This document shows, in pieces, positions 53,552 through 61,515 of a stretch of 64,000 nt of DNA (position 1 is the stretch's first letter; each line of letters begins with the position of its first letter). The position numbers and the translations under genes are program-made. Origin of the DNA: Lonepinella sp042485795 (lineage in GTDB: Bacteria; Pseudomonadota; Gammaproteobacteria; Enterobacterales; Pasteurellaceae); assembly GCF_042485795.1 (NCBI RefSeq), contig NZ_CP169368.1, forward strand, positions 992,001 to 1,056,000, read 5' to 3'. The notes under the pieces are model-generated. The model had not been told where the DNA came from. It saw only the letters and a list, made by a program, of their open reading frames with translations, and did no database searches.

Positions 53552-54151
53552 ATGCAAAGTAGTCCGCTATTAGAAAATTTGGTGGAACATTTACGTTGTT
53601 TACCTGGGGTTGGACCAAAATCTGCTCAACGTATGGCATACCATTTGTTACAACGTGATCGTAGTGGAGGCATGAATTTGGCTCGGGCGTTAACTGATGC
53701 CATGTCAAAAATTGGGCATTGTTCCTATTGTCGTACATTCACTGAAGAAGAAATTTGTAATATTTGCGATAATCCACGTCGTCAGAATTCGGGTTTGCTT
53801 TGTGTGGTGGAAATGCCAGCAGATATTCAAGCTATTGAACAAACAGGGCAATTTTCAGGACGCTACTTTGTATTAATGGGGCATTTATCCCCTTTAGATG
53901 GTATTGGTCCTAGAGAGATCGGGTTAGATTTGCTACAACAACGGTTGCAATCAGAACAATTTAATGAAGTGATTTTAGCCACTAATCCAACCATTGAGGG
54001 AGATGCAACAGCAAATTATATTGCTGAAATTTGCCAACAACAGGGCATTAAAGCGAGCCGTATCGCTCATGGTATTCCAGTCGGCGGTGAACTGGAAATG
54101 GTAGATGGCACTACATTAACTCACTCATTCTTAGGAAGACGAGAGTTGTAG
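53552..54151 (+). CDS. recR: RecR, recombination mediator protein
   Basis: RecR works with RecF/RecO in loading RecA at gaps. The 199-aa protein has a helix-hairpin-helix (LPGVGPKSAQRMAYHLL), a zinc finger (CSYCRTF with CNIC, near residues 57-72), and a Toprim domain starting LLCVVEMPADI. Length is normal. Confidence 0.96.
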   Translation: MQSSPLLENLVEHLRCLPGVGPKSAQRMAYHLLQRDRSGGMNLARALTDAMSKIGHCSYCRTFTEEEICNICDNPRRQNSGLLCVVEMPADIQAIEQTGQFSGRYFVLMGHLSPLDGIGPREIGLDLLQQRLQSEQFNEVILATNPTIEGDATANYIAEICQQQGIKASRIAHGIPVGGELEMVDGTTLTHSFLGRREL

Positions 54152-54174
54152 CAAAAAGAGTGCTGATATGCACT

Positions 54175-54789
54175 TTATTTTTGATTAAACCAGCCTATAT
54201 AATCAAACTGATCATAATATTTTTTACCCAATAAACCTGAATAATCAAACAAATCACCCACTTGATCTTGTTGTTCAAATCCTTTGATATAAAATGCGGA
54301 TTTTAATTCTGGATAAGGTTTATGAGTAAACACCACTTTATGCACAAAAGGCAATGCCTCAAATTGTTGTAAATGTTGGTAAGTGCAACCATCACGGTCG
54401 GTCATGATAATAAAAAGATTATCCATATTTATCCGTTTAGTGCGTTCTTGCCATTTTTGTTTAGCTTGTTGCTCGGAATGATAATGCACAAAGTAAATCC
54501 GAAGATCGGCTAATTGCCCGACAGGATAATTTTTATCACTCTTGACAATGGTTAATTCCTGATTTTTATAGTATTCAATATTGCTCAAATAACGAATAAA
54601 ATCATCAGGTTCCAAATAAAGATTGACGAAAGGTGAATTAAATGGCTGATGAAGATCGTGTAAAATTAAGGCACCGTTGCAATTACTAGAGATAACCGAA
54701 AAATTGCTATTTTTTAACCGCACTTGATTCGACTTATTGATGCCAAGGCGGAAAGGTTTATTGATGACGTTTTGTATTTTTTTTAACAT
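54175..54789 (-). CDS. DUF1919 family protein
   Basis: The 204-aa protein from the ATG complementary to 54787-54789 fits DUF1919 (proteins often found near polysaccharide genes): an N-terminal NSNFSVISSNCNGALILHDL with the conserved SNNC-like Cys, then FVNLYLEPDDFIRYL, and LRIYFVHYHSEQQAKQKWQERTKRIN. In members this suggests a glycosyl- or phosphotransferase-associated role, but no activity is known to me. No polysaccharide genes lie nearby. It is convergent with recR. Confidence 0.7.
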   Translation of the reverse strand: MLKKIQNVINKPFRLGINKSNQVRLKNSNFSVISSNCNGALILHDLHQPFNSPFVNLYLEPDDFIRYLSNIEYYKNQELTIVKSDKNYPVGQLADLRIYFVHYHSEQQAKQKWQERTKRINMDNLFIIMTDRDGCTYQHLQQFEALPFVHKVVFTHKPYPELKSAFYIKGFEQQDQVGDLFDYSGLLGKKYYDQFDYIGWFNQK

Positions 54790-54850
54790 GGTTAAATACC
54801 CATAAAATAATTTATTTAATTGGGGGTATGTTATCATATTTAGTAAAACA

Positions 54851-54887
54851 AAAAAGCTGAATTCAATACACCTGAATTCAGCTTTTT
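54851..54887. terminator. Terminator after tonB
   Basis: AAAAAGCTGAATTCA (54851-54865) pairs with TGAATTCAGCTTTTT (54873-54887) around a 7-nt loop. It is symmetrical, ending in T residues on both strands. Confidence 0.88.
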
Positions 54888-54897
54888 ATATCATACA

Positions 54898-55686
54898 TTA
54901 TTGAATTTTAAACTGTACTGGTACGCTTACCGAACTTCCCATTCCTGCTGGGCGAGGTCCTATAGATCTGGCACTTTGTACCGCTTGTAAGGCAGAATTA
55001 TCTAAATCTTCGCTACCAGATGATTTTGCCACTCGAATACCACTAATTGAACCATTCTCACCGAGATTAAACGCAATAACCACAACACCTTGTTTACGCA
55101 TCATTTTAGCTCGTTGTGAATATTTCTTATGGCGTTCAATTTCACGTCTTAATGCACTTTGGTAAGCACTAATTTCTGACGTACTTGTTCCACTACCTGC
55201 TAAATTTGGGTTATTGGTTGTTACGTTATTGGAGGTTGATGTCGCTTGCGAATTTACCGCAGCATTTCCCTCTCTGACAGCATCTGCTTTTACAGCATTG
55301 GGATCAGGTTTAGCAATAACTTTATTTACTGGTTCTTTTGGTTTTTCTTTTGGCTTCTCTTTGGGTTTTTCTTTAGGCTTTTCCTTTGGTTTTTCTTTTT
55401 TCTTCTCAGGCTCTTTGGGTTTTTCTGGCTCTGGTTTGATGGTTGGATCCGCTACAATTTCTATCTTTTCGGGTTCTGGCTCTTTTTGTGGTTCCACTTC
55501 TGGTTCGGGGGCAGGTTCTTCAATGGTTGTTGCCATCATCATTTGCATAGAGATGTTGGTATCTAACACTCCAGCCACTTGGCTATTCGCCGCATCCTGA
55601 TTAACAACGAGAGAGAATAATACTCCCCCCAATCCACAGTGAAACACCAATGAACCGACAAAGCCCAGTAATGAATCTTTCTTCAT
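54898..55686 (-). CDS. tonB: TonB, energy-transducing periplasm-spanning protein
   Basis: TonB couples the proton motive force to outer-membrane receptors for iron, haem and similar substrates. The 262-aa protein has an N-terminal signal anchor (GFVGSLVFHCGLGGVLFSLV with the conserved Ser and His face), a Pro/Glu/Lys-rich spacer with at least five tandem EKPK-type units near residues 88-117, and a C-terminal domain with MMRKQGVVVIAFNLGENG and the closing VQFKIQ. It is the third gene of exbB-exbD-tonB, 1 bp after exbD. Confidence 0.94.
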   Translation of the reverse strand: MKKDSLLGFVGSLVFHCGLGGVLFSLVVNQDAANSQVAGVLDTNISMQMMMATTIEEPAPEPEVEPQKEPEPEKIEIVADPTIKPEPEKPKEPEKKKEKPKEKPKEKPKEKPKEKPKEPVNKVIAKPDPNAVKADAVREGNAAVNSQATSTSNNVTTNNPNLAGSGTSTSEISAYQSALRREIERHKKYSQRAKMMRKQGVVVIAFNLGENGSISGIRVAKSSGSEDLDNSALQAVQSARSIGPRPAGMGSSVSVPVQFKIQ

Positions 55687-55687
55687 T

Positions 55688-56074
55688 TTACTTGCCTTTG
55701 TCTTTCATGGTGACAATCGCCACATTGGTAATTTGATTTTTAGCCATTAAATCCGTAATAGATACAAAATCTTGGAATACAGCATTGGCATCCACTTTTA
55801 AAGTTACTTTTTGGGTTTTATCCCAGCTTGCAACTTCTTTTTCTAATGCTTCCTGTGTAATTGGCTTATCATTAAAAAAGATTTCACCCTGTTCTGTTAC
55901 AGTCAATAATTTAGCTAAATCATCTGATTTAAACGCTACCGTTTGTGATGCTTTAGGCACATTCACCTGAATTTTGCCCTGTGAAATAAAAGAAGCAGTA
56001 ATTAATACAATAGCTAGTAAAACCAGCATAATATCAATAAATGGAATAATGTTAATTTCATCAAATTTTTTCAT
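55688..56074 (-). CDS. exbD: ExbD, TonB-complex proton channel subunit
   Basis: The 128-aa protein has an N-terminal helix with the essential Asp (NIIPFIDIMLVLLAIVL; Asp14) and a small periplasmic domain. ExbD lies within the ExbB pentamer and powers TonB. It lies 18 bp behind exbB. Confidence 0.94.
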   Translation of the reverse strand: MKKFDEINIIPFIDIMLVLLAIVLITASFISQGKIQVNVPKASQTVAFKSDDLAKLLTVTEQGEIFFNDKPITQEALEKEVASWDKTQKVTLKVDANAVFQDFVSITDLMAKNQITNVAIVTMKDKGK

Positions 56075-56092
56075 TTCAACATTACTCCAGAA

Positions 56093-56548
56093 TTATTGTT
56101 CAATGTGTTTTGAGCTATTTAATGCTTTCCATTTCAAACGGTTAACTTCGACTTTACGTCCCAATGCACTGTAAAATACCATGGATGGAATAGCGACTAA
56201 AATACCGATTGCGGTGGCTTTTAAGGCTAAAGAAAGATGTAACATAATGGTAGCTGCATCAATATCACCAGCGGAATTACCTAAGTCATAGAAAGTTAAT
56301 AAAATACCAATTACTGTACCTAATAAACCAATATAAGGAGCGTTGGCACCAATGGTAGAAATAATGGTTAAATGACGATTGAGTTCAATATCTAAGGCGT
56401 GAATATTACTATAACTTGTGACTTTGATTTTGCTAAGGAATATATAGCGTTCAATAACAAACCAAACCATAATAAAGCTCATTAAACAGAGTAATCCGAT
56501 GATAATATAATCACTATAACTTTTTAAAAAATCAAATAATGCTGGCAT
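56093..56548 (-). CDS. exbB: ExbB, TonB-complex motor subunit
   Basis: The 151-aa protein has three transmembrane segments and the family stretches NAPYIGLLGTVIGIL near residue 69 and LSLALKATAIGILVAIPSMVFY near 106. It is much shorter than E. coli ExbB (244 aa) but matches the short H. influenzae type. I looked for a Fur box upstream and found only a weak match. Confidence 0.93.
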   Translation of the reverse strand: MPALFDFLKSYSDYIIIGLLCLMSFIMVWFVIERYIFLSKIKVTSYSNIHALDIELNRHLTIISTIGANAPYIGLLGTVIGILLTFYDLGNSAGDIDAATIMLHLSLALKATAIGILVAIPSMVFYSALGRKVEVNRLKWKALNSSKHIEQ

Positions 56549-56706
56549 AGCTACTTTCCTTTGTCTAAATAATCAGAAAACTAATTGATAACTAATTTCA
56601 ATTGGTACGGAATTTTAACAAATTCATCTGATGAGATAAAGAATATTTTTTATTTCGGATAAAACTATATAAGGAAAGAGGTTAATTTTCGTAACACTAG
56701 AAAATA

Positions 56707-56738
56707 ACAAACCCCTAGACATATAGACAGGGGTTTGT
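56707..56738 (-). terminator. Hairpin between exbB and the small-ORF locus
   Basis: ACAAACCCCT pairs with AGGGGTTTGT around a 12-nt loop. On the minus strand TTATTTT follows, so it would stop leftward transcripts from the clpB side before exbB. The loop also holds the TAGACA -35 of the rightward promoter. Confidence 0.7.
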
Positions 56739-56745
56739 GTATAAT
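56716..56745 (+). promoter_or_regulatory. Strong promoter of the small-ORF RNA
   Basis: TAGACA (56716-56721) and a perfect TATAAT (56740-56745) are 18 bp apart. Transcription would start near 56752. No annotated protein gene other than the 37-codon ORF lies downstream on this strand before the hairpin at 56973. Confidence 0.7.
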
Positions 56746-56841
56746 TCCTTTCGTGCTATCGGCGACCTGAGCAACGTGTTTGCTTAACCGTAGCACGTTG
56801 CCTAGTCGTCTTAGTCCTATGGCACTAGGGGGGTGATTTAT

Positions 56842-56955
56842 GTGAAAACATCAGAAACTATTGCTCTGATGATACTAGCTCTTCTGCTAGTAGGGGCTTT
56901 CAGTACTCGGTTTGTAGCCATTTTCGATGTACTGTTAGCAGTTCTCAATAAATAG
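56842..56955 (+). CDS. 37-aa hydrophobic peptide, candidate type I toxin
   Basis: A GTG-started ORF of 37 codons encodes one hydrophobic segment (TIALMILALLLVGAF), then STRFVAIFDVLLAVLNK, a second amphipathic-hydrophobic stretch with a basic end. The GGGGGGTGA ribosome-binding site lies about 6 nt upstream and can be paired with the leader. A five-codon leader ORF (ATG at 56819) ends within that site, and an ATG-TGA start-stop pair (56840-56845) overlaps the GTG. It resembles membrane-acting type I toxins such as TisB, Ldr or Ibs in size and composition, but I recognise no family. Alternatives are a phage-holin remnant or a chance ORF. Confidence 0.5.
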   Translation: MKTSETIALMILALLLVGAFSTRFVAIFDVLLAVLNK

Positions 56956-57001
56956 CCTAAACGGCTATGGAAGTGGGTAGGGTAGCAACCTACCCACGAC
57001 T
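56945..57001 (-). ncRNA. Predicted antisense RNA to the small-ORF transcript
   Basis: A leftward transcript starting near 57001 would be complementary to the 3' part of the small-ORF RNA. It would carry GTGGGTAGG/CCTACCCAC and then ATAGCC/GGCTAT (56952-56957 with 56963-56968), followed by TTATT, a weak terminator. That gives an RNA of about 55-60 nt with two hairpins, similar in size to known type I antitoxins such as Sok. Prediction only. Confidence 0.4.
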
Positions 57002-57007
57002 TTCTGT

Positions 57008-57035
57008 ATTATAAGCCTTTCATTTCAAATTTCAA
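57008..57035 (-). promoter_or_regulatory. Leftward promoter between clpB and the small-ORF locus
   Basis: On the minus strand TTGAAA (complement of 57030-57035) and a perfect TATAAT (complement of 57008-57013) are 16 bp apart. It lies 17 bp beyond the clpB stop codon and points away from clpB into the small-ORF locus. Confidence 0.6.
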
Positions 57036-57051
57036 CCATTTGATCTTTCAT

Positions 57052-59622
57052 TTACTGAACAGCCACCACTTGACCACCCATATAATCCACCGTAATCACC
57101 TGATCAGGTAACAATTTACCCGACAAGATTTGTTGTGCCAATGGATTTTCGATTTCTTGTTGAATCGCCCGTTTCAATGGTCTTGCTCCATAAATTGGAT
57201 CGTAACCCACTTCACCGATGAAATCTAACAAGGCATCACTAAATTGTAATTGATAGCCGTGATAAGCCATACGTTTAGTTAAGCGTGCTAATTGAATTTG
57301 AGCAATGGCTTTAATGTTTTCTTTGGCAAGAGGGTGGAACACCACGGTTTCATCAATACGGTTGATAAATTCAGGGCGGAAGTGTGAACCCACCACGGAC
57401 ATCACAATTTCTTTCATGCCGTCATAACCCAAATCTTTGTTCTCTTGAATTAAATCTGAACCAAGATTAGAGGTCATAATCACCACCGTATTACGGAAAT
57501 CCACGGTACGACCTTGTCCATCGGTTAATCGTCCATCGTCCAATACTTGCAATAAAATGTTAAACACATCGTGGTGTGCTTTTTCCACTTCGTCTAATAA
57601 AATGACGGAATACGGACGGCGGCGAACGGCTTCGGTTAAATAACCACCCTCTTCATAGCCCACGTAGCCTGGAGGTGCACCAACCAAACGAGATACGCTA
57701 TGTTTTTCCATAAATTCGGACATATCGATCCGCACCATCGCATCTTCATCATCAAATAAGAAGTTCGCCAAGGTCTTGCAAAGCTCGGTTTTACCCACCC
57801 CAGTTGGACCTAGGAACAAGAATGAGCCAATCGGACGATTTGGATCAGAAAGCCCAGCCCGACTACGGCGAATGGCATTGGCAACGGCTTCCACGGCTTC
57901 ACCTTGCCCGATCACCCGTTTATGTAATTCATCTTCCATTCGCAACAATTTTTCTTTTTCTCCCTCCATCATGCGAGAAACAGGAATCCCTGTGGCACGA
58001 GAAAGCACTTCAGCAATTTCTTCATCTGTTACACGATTACGCAACAAAGTCATTTCTTTACCATCAGATTTATCCACTTCCGCTAACTGTTTTTCAAGAT
58101 TTGGAATAATGCCATATTGCAATTCGGACATCTTATTCAAATCGCCAGCACGGCGAGCTTGCTCCATTTGGGTACGAGCATTTTCTAACTCTGCTTTAAT
58201 ATGTTGTGTGCCAGAAAGGGCGGCTTTTTCGCTTTTCCATACGTCTTCCAGCTCGGCATATTCCCGTTCTTTTTCCGCTAGCTCCGTTTCCAAGGTTGCC
58301 AAGCGTTTACGGCTGGCATCGTCTTCTTCTTTTTTCAACGCCTGTTGTTCCAATTTTAATTGGATAATACGGCGATCGAGTCTATCCAATGGTTGCGGTT
58401 TAGAATCAATTTCCATCCGAATGGAACTGGCTGCTTCATCAATTAAATCAATGGCTTTATCTGGCAACTGACGGTCAGAAATATAACGATGCGAAAGCGT
58501 TGCCGCCGCCACAATGGCAGGGTCAGTAATCTGTACGTGGTGATGTAACTCATAACGCTCTTTCAAGCCACGCAAAATCGCAATGGTATCTTCAACAGTC
58601 GGCTCGTCCACAAACACTTTTTGGAAACGGCGTTCCAAAGCAGCATCTTTTTCAATATATTGACGATATTCGTCCAACGTAGTCGCCCCCACGCAATGCA
58701 ATTCGCCCCGAGCCAAGGACGGTTTGAGCAAATTGCCAGCGTCCATCGCCCCGTCTGTTTTGCCAGCCCCGACCATGGTATGAATTTCATCAATAAATAA
58801 AATCACCCGACCTTCTTCTTGAGCAAGCTCTTTCAACACCGCTTTTAAACGTTCTTCAAATTCACCGCGGTATTTCGCCCCTGCGATCAACGCCCCCATA
58901 TCAAGGGAAAGCACTCGTTTATTTTTCAACCCTTCAGGCACTTCACCGTTGACAATGCGTTGTGCCAAGCCTTCTACAATGGCGGTTTTCCCTACGCCCG
59001 GTTCACCAATTAACACAGGGTTGTTTTTGGTGCGGCGTTGCAATACCTGAATAGCACGGCGAATTTCTTCATCACGCCCAATCACAGGATCGAGCTTGCC
59101 TGCTTCCGCCCGTTCGGTTAAATCAATGGTGTATTTTTGCAATGCCTGACGGTTTTCTTCTGCATTTTGATCGTCCACTTTCTGCCCCCCACGAATTTGT
59201 TTAATCGCCTGTTGTAAACTCTCTTTTTTTGCACCGCACTTGCGTAAAATCTGGCTCAAGCTGCCGTTATCTTCTAATGCGGCTAACAAGAAAATTTCAG
59301 ATGAAATAAATTTGTCTTGTTGCTGTTGAGCGATTTTGTCGCAAAGATTTAAAATATTCACCAACTGCCGAGAAATCTGCACATCACCGCCATTACCTGA
59401 TACTCGTGGTAACTTATTGAGTTCATTATTTAATTCATTGCGTAATAAACTCAAATTCACCCCAGATGCGGTTAAAATCGGAGCAATTGAACCGTCTTGT
59501 TGATTTAACAGTGCGGTCAATAAATGCACAGGTTCAATAAACTGATTATCTTTACCCAAAGCCAAAGATTGTGCTTCGGCAAGGGCTTGTTGGAATTTTG
59601 TAGTAAATTTTTCAATATTCAT
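57052..59622 (-). CDS. clpB: ClpB, disaggregase chaperone
   Basis: ClpB is a hexameric AAA+ machine that rescues aggregated proteins with DnaK. The 856-aa protein has the Clp N-domain repeats, AAA1 with Walker A GEPGVGKT near residue 204, the long coiled-coil middle domain (about 400-525), AAA2 with GPTGVGKTE near 605, and a ClpB C-terminus. It lies behind a sigma-32-like promoter. Confidence 0.97.
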   Translation of the reverse strand: MNIEKFTTKFQQALAEAQSLALGKDNQFIEPVHLLTALLNQQDGSIAPILTASGVNLSLLRNELNNELNKLPRVSGNGGDVQISRQLVNILNLCDKIAQQQQDKFISSEIFLLAALEDNGSLSQILRKCGAKKESLQQAIKQIRGGQKVDDQNAEENRQALQKYTIDLTERAEAGKLDPVIGRDEEIRRAIQVLQRRTKNNPVLIGEPGVGKTAIVEGLAQRIVNGEVPEGLKNKRVLSLDMGALIAGAKYRGEFEERLKAVLKELAQEEGRVILFIDEIHTMVGAGKTDGAMDAGNLLKPSLARGELHCVGATTLDEYRQYIEKDAALERRFQKVFVDEPTVEDTIAILRGLKERYELHHHVQITDPAIVAAATLSHRYISDRQLPDKAIDLIDEAASSIRMEIDSKPQPLDRLDRRIIQLKLEQQALKKEEDDASRKRLATLETELAEKEREYAELEDVWKSEKAALSGTQHIKAELENARTQMEQARRAGDLNKMSELQYGIIPNLEKQLAEVDKSDGKEMTLLRNRVTDEEIAEVLSRATGIPVSRMMEGEKEKLLRMEDELHKRVIGQGEAVEAVANAIRRSRAGLSDPNRPIGSFLFLGPTGVGKTELCKTLANFLFDDEDAMVRIDMSEFMEKHSVSRLVGAPPGYVGYEEGGYLTEAVRRRPYSVILLDEVEKAHHDVFNILLQVLDDGRLTDGQGRTVDFRNTVVIMTSNLGSDLIQENKDLGYDGMKEIVMSVVGSHFRPEFINRIDETVVFHPLAKENIKAIAQIQLARLTKRMAYHGYQLQFSDALLDFIGEVGYDPIYGARPLKRAIQQEIENPLAQQILSGKLLPDQVITVDYMGGQVVAVQ

Positions 59623-59666
59623 AATATTTTCCTTAAAAATAGGTAAGTTGTTACTGTCCTTACTCT

Positions 59667-59694
59667 ATATGATCTCTTTTTAAGCGATTTCAAG
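59667..59694 (-). promoter_or_regulatory. Sigma-32 (heat-shock) promoter of clpB
   Basis: On the minus strand CTTGAAA (complement of 59688-59694) and GATCATAT (complement of 59667-59674) are 13 bp apart. The -35 fits the sigma-32 consensus exactly and the -10 matches CCCCATNT in its right half. Confidence 0.65.
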
Positions 59695-59857
59695 GATTAT
59701 GTTAAATTAAATTTTATAGCTAACAACACATTGTCGGTGATAATAATTAAGTTATTCTTGTGATACCCATTCCAAATCTCAACTCATTTTCTATTCAAAT
59801 TTTATCTATCGCTTTATTATGCCCCCTTGCCATAACCACAGTGATAACAGATAATTT

Positions 59858-60226
59858 ATGCGATTATTTAAAACCAAATCTTTCGCTGCCTTTGCTAATA
59901 AAAAAGGCATTGATGATAGTGTATTAATTGATGCCGTAGAGCGAGCAGAAAAAGGCTTGATTGATGCGGATCTTGGTGGTAATGTGATCAAACAACGCAT
60001 TGCCAAACAGGGACAGGGGCGATCTTCAGGCTATCGTGCGTTGATTTTCTATAAAATTGGACAAAAATACTTTTTTGCATCCATTTTTGAAAAAAATAAT
60101 CGAGAGAACATCACCAAAGAAGAATTATCAGAACTAAAAAAATTAGCGAAAATCTATCTTCATTATTCTGATGAAACCCTAGCTCATTACATCAAACAAC
60201 AAGCCATAATAGAAATTTTTGTTTAA
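59858..60226 (+). CDS. RelE/HigB-like toxin (PF06296 type)
   Basis: The 122-aa protein begins MRLFKTKSFAAFANKKGIDD, and has the family stretch IKQRIAKQGQGRSSGYRALIFYKIGQKYFF, in which basic residues precede a beta strand, as in this RelE-superfamily group. Such proteins are ribosome-dependent mRNA interferases in tested cases. It is followed 12 bp later by an Xre-type antitoxin, so the order is toxin first, as in higBA. Activity is inferred. Confidence 0.82.
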   Translation: MRLFKTKSFAAFANKKGIDDSVLIDAVERAEKGLIDADLGGNVIKQRIAKQGQGRSSGYRALIFYKIGQKYFFASIFEKNNRENITKEELSELKKLAKIYLHYSDETLAHYIKQQAIIEIFV

Positions 60227-60238
60227 TAGGAGAAATTT

Positions 60239-60556
60239 ATGAAATATCGCAGTGAAATTTTTCAACAAATCCACGAAAATGCGATGGATTTATACGAAGT
60301 GGGTGGTATTGATGAAAAAACGATGAAAGAATTTGACGAGAGCTGCCTTGCCCCTAATTCCCCCAAAATTCTTTCTAGCCATGAGATTTACCAATTGCGT
60401 GAAAATGCTGGTATTTCGCAAAGCACTTTTGCAGATTATCTCAATGTGAGCAAAAGCCTTGTATCATCGTGGGAACGTGGTGTGAAGACACCAACGGGAG
60501 CTGCATTAAAATTATTGAATATTGTACAACAAAAAGGCATTGCCGCCATTGCCTAA
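60239..60556 (+). CDS. Xre/NadS-like antitoxin
   Basis: The 105-aa protein has an N-terminal toxin-binding part and a C-terminal helix-turn-helix (ISQSTFADYLNVSKSLVSSWERG near residues 57-79), then PTGAALKLLNIV. This is the HigA/YiaG/NadS-type antitoxin and autoregulator. AT-rich imperfect palindromes upstream of the toxin gene (for example near 59747-59761) could be operators. Confidence 0.85.
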   Translation: MKYRSEIFQQIHENAMDLYEVGGIDEKTMKEFDESCLAPNSPKILSSHEIYQLRENAGISQSTFADYLNVSKSLVSSWERGVKTPTGAALKLLNIVQQKGIAAIA

Positions 60557-60658
60557 TCTTCTCACCAAACTTGTCTAAATTTCACGGCGTTGATTTACTC
60601 AACGCCCTTTGCCGATTATAATACCAAATAACATAAACGAATTTTAAGGATGAAAACA

Positions 60659-61483
60659 ATGCAGTTTTCTAAAATGCACGGTTTAGGCAATGATTTCGTG
60701 GTGGTGGATGCAGTGACACAGAATGTCTATTTTCCTGAAGAATTGATCAAAAAACTGGCTGACCGCCATCGTGGTATTGGTTTTGATCAGTTGTTAATCG
60801 TTGAACCGCCTTACGATCCTGAATTAGATTTTCATTATCGCATTTTTAATGCAGATGGGAGCGAAGTTGCCCAATGTGGCAATGGAGCGAGATGTTTTGC
60901 TCGTTTTGTGCTACTTAAAGGCTTAACTAATAAAAAAGATATTGCCGTCAGCACCGCAAAAGGCAATATGATGTTATCCGTGTTAGATGATGATAATGTG
61001 CGAGTTAATATGGGGGAACCTGTTTGGCAACCCAATAAAATTCCGTTTATTGCCAATAAATTTGAGAAAAATTATATTTTACGCACTGAAATTCAAACTG
61101 TGTTTGCTGGAGTGGTATCGATGGGGAATCCCCATTGTGTCGTACAAGTAGATGATATAGTCACCGCCAATGTGGAGCAACTCGGTCCATTGTTAGAGAA
61201 TCATGAACGCTTTCCTGAACGTGTTAATGCGGGTTTTATGCAAGTGATCAATCGCAATCATATTAAATTGCGGGTGTATGAACGTGGTGCTGGTGAAACA
61301 CAGGCTTGTGGCAGTGGGGCTTGTGCAGCGGCAGCAGTAGGGATAATGCAAGGATTGTTAGATAGTCAAGTACAGGTAGATTTACTAGGTGGTAGCCTGA
61401 TGATTGAATGGCAAGGTGAAGGTTATCCTCTTTATATGACAGGTTCAGCAACCCATATTTATGATGGTGTGATTAAACTGTAA
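60659..61483 (+). CDS. dapF: DapF, diaminopimelate epimerase
   Basis: DapF makes meso-DAP for lysine and peptidoglycan. From ATG 60659 the protein is 274 aa, exactly the length of the H. influenzae enzyme, starting MQFSKMHGLGNDFVVVD. The two catalytic cysteines are Cys73 in AQCGNGARCF and the Cys in ACGSGACAA near 217. ATG 60650 would add three residues. It heads dapF-DUF484-xerC-yigB, as in E. coli. Confidence 0.97.
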   Translation: MQFSKMHGLGNDFVVVDAVTQNVYFPEELIKKLADRHRGIGFDQLLIVEPPYDPELDFHYRIFNADGSEVAQCGNGARCFARFVLLKGLTNKKDIAVSTAKGNMMLSVLDDDNVRVNMGEPVWQPNKIPFIANKFEKNYILRTEIQTVFAGVVSMGNPHCVVQVDDIVTANVEQLGPLLENHERFPERVNAGFMQVINRNHIKLRVYERGAGETQACGSGACAAAAVGIMQGLLDSQVQVDLLGGSLMIEWQGEGYPLYMTGSATHIYDGVIKL

Positions 61484-61515
61484 GGCACTTTTTTAGGGAA
61501 ATGGGGGGGAAAGAA

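Larger units (their letters stand above)
56752..57001 (+). ncRNA. Predicted structured transcript, candidate type I toxin mRNA
   Basis: This RNA of about 250 nt is predicted from a strong promoter to the terminator-like hairpin GTGGGTAGG/CCTACCCAC (56973-56997). Its leader has several alternative pairings: TAGCACGTTG (56791-56800) can pair through TAGCACG with CGTGCTA (56752-56758) or through CACGTTG with CAACGTG (56772-56778). CCTAGT (56801-56806) pairs with ACTAGG (56824-56829), which overlaps the ribosome-binding site of the small ORF. Such structured leaders are characteristic of type I toxin mRNAs. No expression evidence is available. Confidence 0.5.

Noticed and set aside
55214..55600. 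Long plus-strand ORF rich in Gly, Phe and Ser opposite tonB
   Set aside because: It is the reverse complement of the EKPK repeat of tonB. Its low-complexity composition and lack of a ribosome-binding site mark it as a shadow ORF.
56571..56640. Fur box upstream of exbB
   Set aside because: The best 19-bp match on the minus strand fits only about 10 positions of the consensus, well below the box at yfeA.
57776..58471. 231-codon plus-strand ORF opposite clpB
   Set aside because: It is Ser/Arg-rich with no domain, and lies wholly inside a strongly conserved gene on the other strand.
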